From positions 1 through 64,000 of the forward strand of contig NZ_FOLN01000011.1 of assembly GCF_900112395.1 (NCBI RefSeq): a stretch of 64,000 nt of DNA, in the 5' to 3' direction. Shown one piece after another: positions 62,301 to 64,000 of the stretch; position 1 is the first letter of the stretch, and each line of letters opens with the position of its first letter. Source of the DNA: Algibacter lectus. Its GTDB lineage: Bacteria > Bacteroidota > Bacteroidia > Flavobacteriales > Flavobacteriaceae. The notes beneath the pieces were generated by a model. The model had not been told where the DNA came from and did not search any database. It saw only the letters and a list, made by a program, of their open reading frames with translations. The translations under genes were made by a program, and so were the position numbers.

Positions 62301-64000
62301 CAAATTCCCCAACACTATGGCCACAAAATAATGTTGGCTTTACCCCCCAACTCATCCATAGTTGTGAAAGTGCGTACTCTACAACAAATAATGCAGGCTG
62401 TGTGTATTTGGTGTCTTTTAGCTTTAATTCAGCCTCTTCTGAGTTTTCATCAGGATAAATTATTTGTCTTATGTCTAATTTTATATAAGACTTTAATAAG
62501 TCAGCACATTTGTCTACAGCTTCTTTAAATACTTTTTCTTCAGTATAAAGCGATTTACCCATTTGAAGGTATTGTGCACCTTGCCCTGGGAATAAAAAAG
62601 CTAATTCACTAGAGGTAATATTTAGTAAATGTGTTTTAATGTTTTTATTGTCGTCTAATAATAATAATTTATGAAAAGCATCTTCTGTATTCTCAGCGAT
62701 TATAAATCCTCTATTTGCAAACGAATCTCTAGTATTGACTAAAGAATGAGCAACATCAGCAAGGGAAAAATCAGTATTTGTTTTTAAATAATTCCCTAAT
62801 TCAGATTGATATCCTTGTAAACTATTTTGTGTTTTAGCCGACCAAGGCAGAACCTGTAACGATCGCGAAGCACTAGAAACTTTTTGTTCATTTTCATATT
62901 CTTCGACAACGATATGCACGTTTGTTCCTCCAACACCAAAAGAGCTAATTCCTGCTTTTCTGAGACCATCAGATTCCCAAGCGTTTAATTTGTTATTAAC
63001 GTAAAACGGGCTGTTTTCAAAATCAATAGATGGATTTGGTTTCTCAAAACCTAATGATGGGGGAATTTGACGATTTTTTAGTGATAATATTGTCTTAATT
63101 ACACCCGCAACACCAGCTGCAGCAGTAAGGTGGCCCATATTACTTTTAATAGTTCCAATAGCACAATACCCGTTAACAGGCTGTTTTCCAAAAGCCATTT
63201 TTAGTCCTTCAATCTCTATTGGGTCACCAATAGGTGTTGCAGTACCATGAGCTTCAATGTAACTAATTTCAGAAGGTTGTGCACCAGCATCAAGTAGCGC
63301 GTTAGATATAGCGCCAGCTTGCCCTTCTGTACTTGGAGCTGTAAAGCTTCCTTTATTACCACCATCATTATTTATACCAACACCTTTTATAACGCCGTAA
63401 ATAATATCTCCATCTGCTTTAGCATCTTCTAAGCTTTTAAGAAGAATTACACCAGCACCATCACTAAATACGGTGCCTTTTCCTTTTTCATCAAAAGAAC
63501 GGCAATGACCATCAGGACTAAGCATAGAACCTTCTTGATAAAGGTGTCCGCTATGAATAGGTGCTGTTATACTTGAGCCTCCTGCCAGAGCAACATCACA
63601 ACGACCATTTCTAATCGCATCTGCAGCTTCAGCTATTGCTAACAATGATGTTGAACAAGCAGAATGTATACTTACAGCAGGTCCTTTAAGGTTTAAATGA
63701 TATGCAGTTCTCGATGATATATAATCTTTTTCATTAACAGTATTTGCCTGAAGTACACCAACTTTATTTAGCAACTCTTTATTAGGCAGTACATTATTTT
63801 TATAATAGGTATTTGTGCCCGTACCCGCATAAACACCAATACTTCCTTTGTAATGTTTAGGTAGGTGACCTGACTGTTCAAGAGTTTCCCAAGCTATTTC
63901 TAAAAATAAACGTTGTTGCGGGTCCATTGCTTCAGCTAGCTTTTGGTTTAGACCAAAAAACTTAGCATCAAACTCCTTTACTGAAGGAACAATCCCTCTT
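59365..64000 (-). CDS. Hybrid PKS: KS-AT-ACP-aminotransferase (5' end outside window)
   Basis: The frame is open to the right window edge, so the N-terminus is missing. Counted from the internal Met at 63927: KS with HSACSTSL (C91), EAHGTA (H227), NMGHLTA (H266). AT with LFPGQGAQY, GHSVGE (S538) and SHAFHS (H637), the HAFH form typical of malonyl specificity. ACP FLELGLDSL (S864). A Pro/Gln-rich linker (910-990) leads to a class III PLP aminotransferase with NGFGSCLFGH, CNTGSEA, FDEVITGF (D1276) and AYGKVIGGG (PLP lysine K1304). The last ~40 residues (GARLGMDEQGNPAWFIED) resemble a docking tail. The AMT would set a beta-amino group. Confidence 0.93.
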   Translation of the reverse strand, partial: RGIVPSVKEFDAKFFGLNQKLAEAMDPQQRLFLEIAWETLEQSGHLPKHYKGSIGVYAGTGTNTYYKNNVLPNKELLNKVGVLQANTVNEKDYISSRTAYHLNLKGPAVSIHSACSTSLLAIAEAADAIRNGRCDVALAGGSSITAPIHSGHLYQEGSMLSPDGHCRSFDEKGKGTVFSDGAGVILLKSLEDAKADGDIIYGVIKGVGINNDGGNKGSFTAPSTEGQAGAISNALLDAGAQPSEISYIEAHGTATPIGDPIEIEGLKMAFGKQPVNGYCAIGTIKSNMGHLTAAAGVAGVIKTILSLKNRQIPPSLGFEKPNPSIDFENSPFYVNNKLNAWESDGLRKAGISSFGVGGTNVHIVVEEYENEQKVSSASRSLQVLPWSAKTQNSLQGYQSELGNYLKTNTDFSLADVAHSLVNTRDSFANRGFIIAENTEDAFHKLLLLDDNKNIKTHLLNITSSELAFLFPGQGAQYLQMGKSLYTEEKVFKEAVDKCADLLKSYIKLDIRQIIYPDENSEEAELKLKDTKYTQPALFVVEYALSQLWMSWGVKPTLFCGHSVGEFVAAHLAGIFTLEDALHLITMRGKLVSELPGGSMLSVRSNVELVKNIIPKTLSIAAINSDRLIVVSGPDNEIESFSKVLDVENIANKLLLTSHAFHSTMMNPILDVFEAEVKKITLSVPRLPIVSTVTGDWLTDAEATSSEYWTNHLRATVNFSGAMETVLKLEDPLLLEVGPGRALTTLSMQKTGLKSLASIASLSFPKENETAHHSVLHALGTLWLHGVEPNWNSFYSEQTRQKLLLPSYVFDRKPCWVEPLSIELDANKQINNIVNTEDQSIDLVHNTEYKFMRKPTLLNKISEIIEETSGVEIEANDFNHSFLELGLDSLVLTQMAITFKNEFNTPITFRQLNDELGSPNLLADYIDKILPKEAYAPAPAVTPVQAQASVNYTAPSMPSPQPVNVVSNPNQNTALGLIAQQLQLLGKQMELLQGHDSTVVQPRPAPVVQDQKPIIAPIIIDSEGLSEDEKKEHQKPFGASPKIEKKSTGVNSKQKAFLDNLVESYNTKTAGSKAYSQKHRSHMSDPRVVSGFKPETKELVYPIVVEKSSGNRLWDLDNNEYIDTLNGFGSCLFGHQPDFIKEALHKQIESGYEVGPQHPLAGEVCELLSEFTGHERIALCNTGSEAVLGAMRIARTVTGRSLVVAFSGSYHGINDEALVRGSKKLKTFPAAAGILSQSVQNVLVLEYGTDESLEIIRQRSHELAAVVVEPVQSRRPEFQPIEFLNKVREITKASETALVFDEVITGFRMHPGGAQALFNIKADIAAYGKVIGGGLSIGAIAGSSTWMDAIDGGFWEYGDESYPEVGVTYFAGTFVRHPLALAASKASLVFMKEQGPELQTKLTAMTENLVSDLIIEIKKRKLPIEVNYFGSLWRLKFLEEIPYSELLFVLMREKGIHIWDGFPCFITNAYNEQDINKLKSVFVSCLDELVSAGVFNSNSKNSTSFTSDLNEPPKNGARLGMDEQGNPAWFIEDLNVESGFAKIEL

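Overview
The window reads as the chromosome of a marine-type Flavobacteriaceae (Bacteroidota). The signs are AT-rich DNA, almost no purine-rich Shine-Dalgarno sequences, TAnnTTTG promoter motifs, a type IX secretion adhesin end with PorP/SprF, menaquinone genes, many SusE/lipocalin-like lipoproteins, and a Y_Y_Y propeller kinase with a LytTR regulator. Gene density is high and several convergent genes touch or overlap. No tRNA, rRNA, CRISPR array, transposase or integrase was seen.

Layout. 0-1.7 kb: 3' end of a large type IX secreted adhesin, then PorP/SprF. 1.8-9.5 kb (minus strand): sppA, then two menaquinone operons (menC-CPBP protease-menE, and menB-menA-UPF0173 hydrolase). 9.5-15.8 kb: housekeeping genes (C1 peptidase, ung, DUF1801, holA, a stand-alone HsdR-N nuclease-like protein, GT2, OmpA lipoprotein). 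15.8-29.2 kb: accessory island with 17 genes, all on the plus strand and mostly of unknown function. 29.2-52 kb: more core and envelope genes (YciO-type protein, UvrD/PcrA, FMN glutamate synthase-like protein, lipoproteins, LytTR two-component system, Lgt, patatin, M1 peptidase, recG, miaE). 52-54.6 kb: PAS hybrid-sensor kinase and single-domain response regulator. 54.6-64 kb (minus strand): a biosynthetic operon running PKS-aminotransferase, NRPS (C-A-PCP-TE), then Sfp-type phosphopantetheinyl transferase; its 5' part lies beyond the right edge.

The most interesting region is the island at 15.8-28.2 kb. Its genes are separated by long imperfect inverted repeats built like integron attC sites. 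At six places the first 7-10 bases of a cassette (starting GTT at five and GTTACC at the sixth) are the reverse complement of the first bases of the element after that same cassette. The outer stems are 17-18 bp, with a constant 3-nt spacer on the left and usually 5 nt on the right. Most stem mismatches become G-T wobbles only in the bottom strand, the strand that integron integrases use. I read this as a CALIN-like (integrase-less in this window) cassette array with unusually long sites. Its cargo includes Imm17-like and SMI1/KNR4-like immunity proteins, lipoproteins, a DUF6630-like protein and hydrolases.

The right-hand operon should build a short chain: malonyl extension by the KS-AT-ACP, conversion of the beta-keto group to a beta-amine by the class III aminotransferase, amide bond formation to an amino acid predicted by eye to be glycine, and release by the thioesterase. 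The PPTase at its end would activate the carrier domains.
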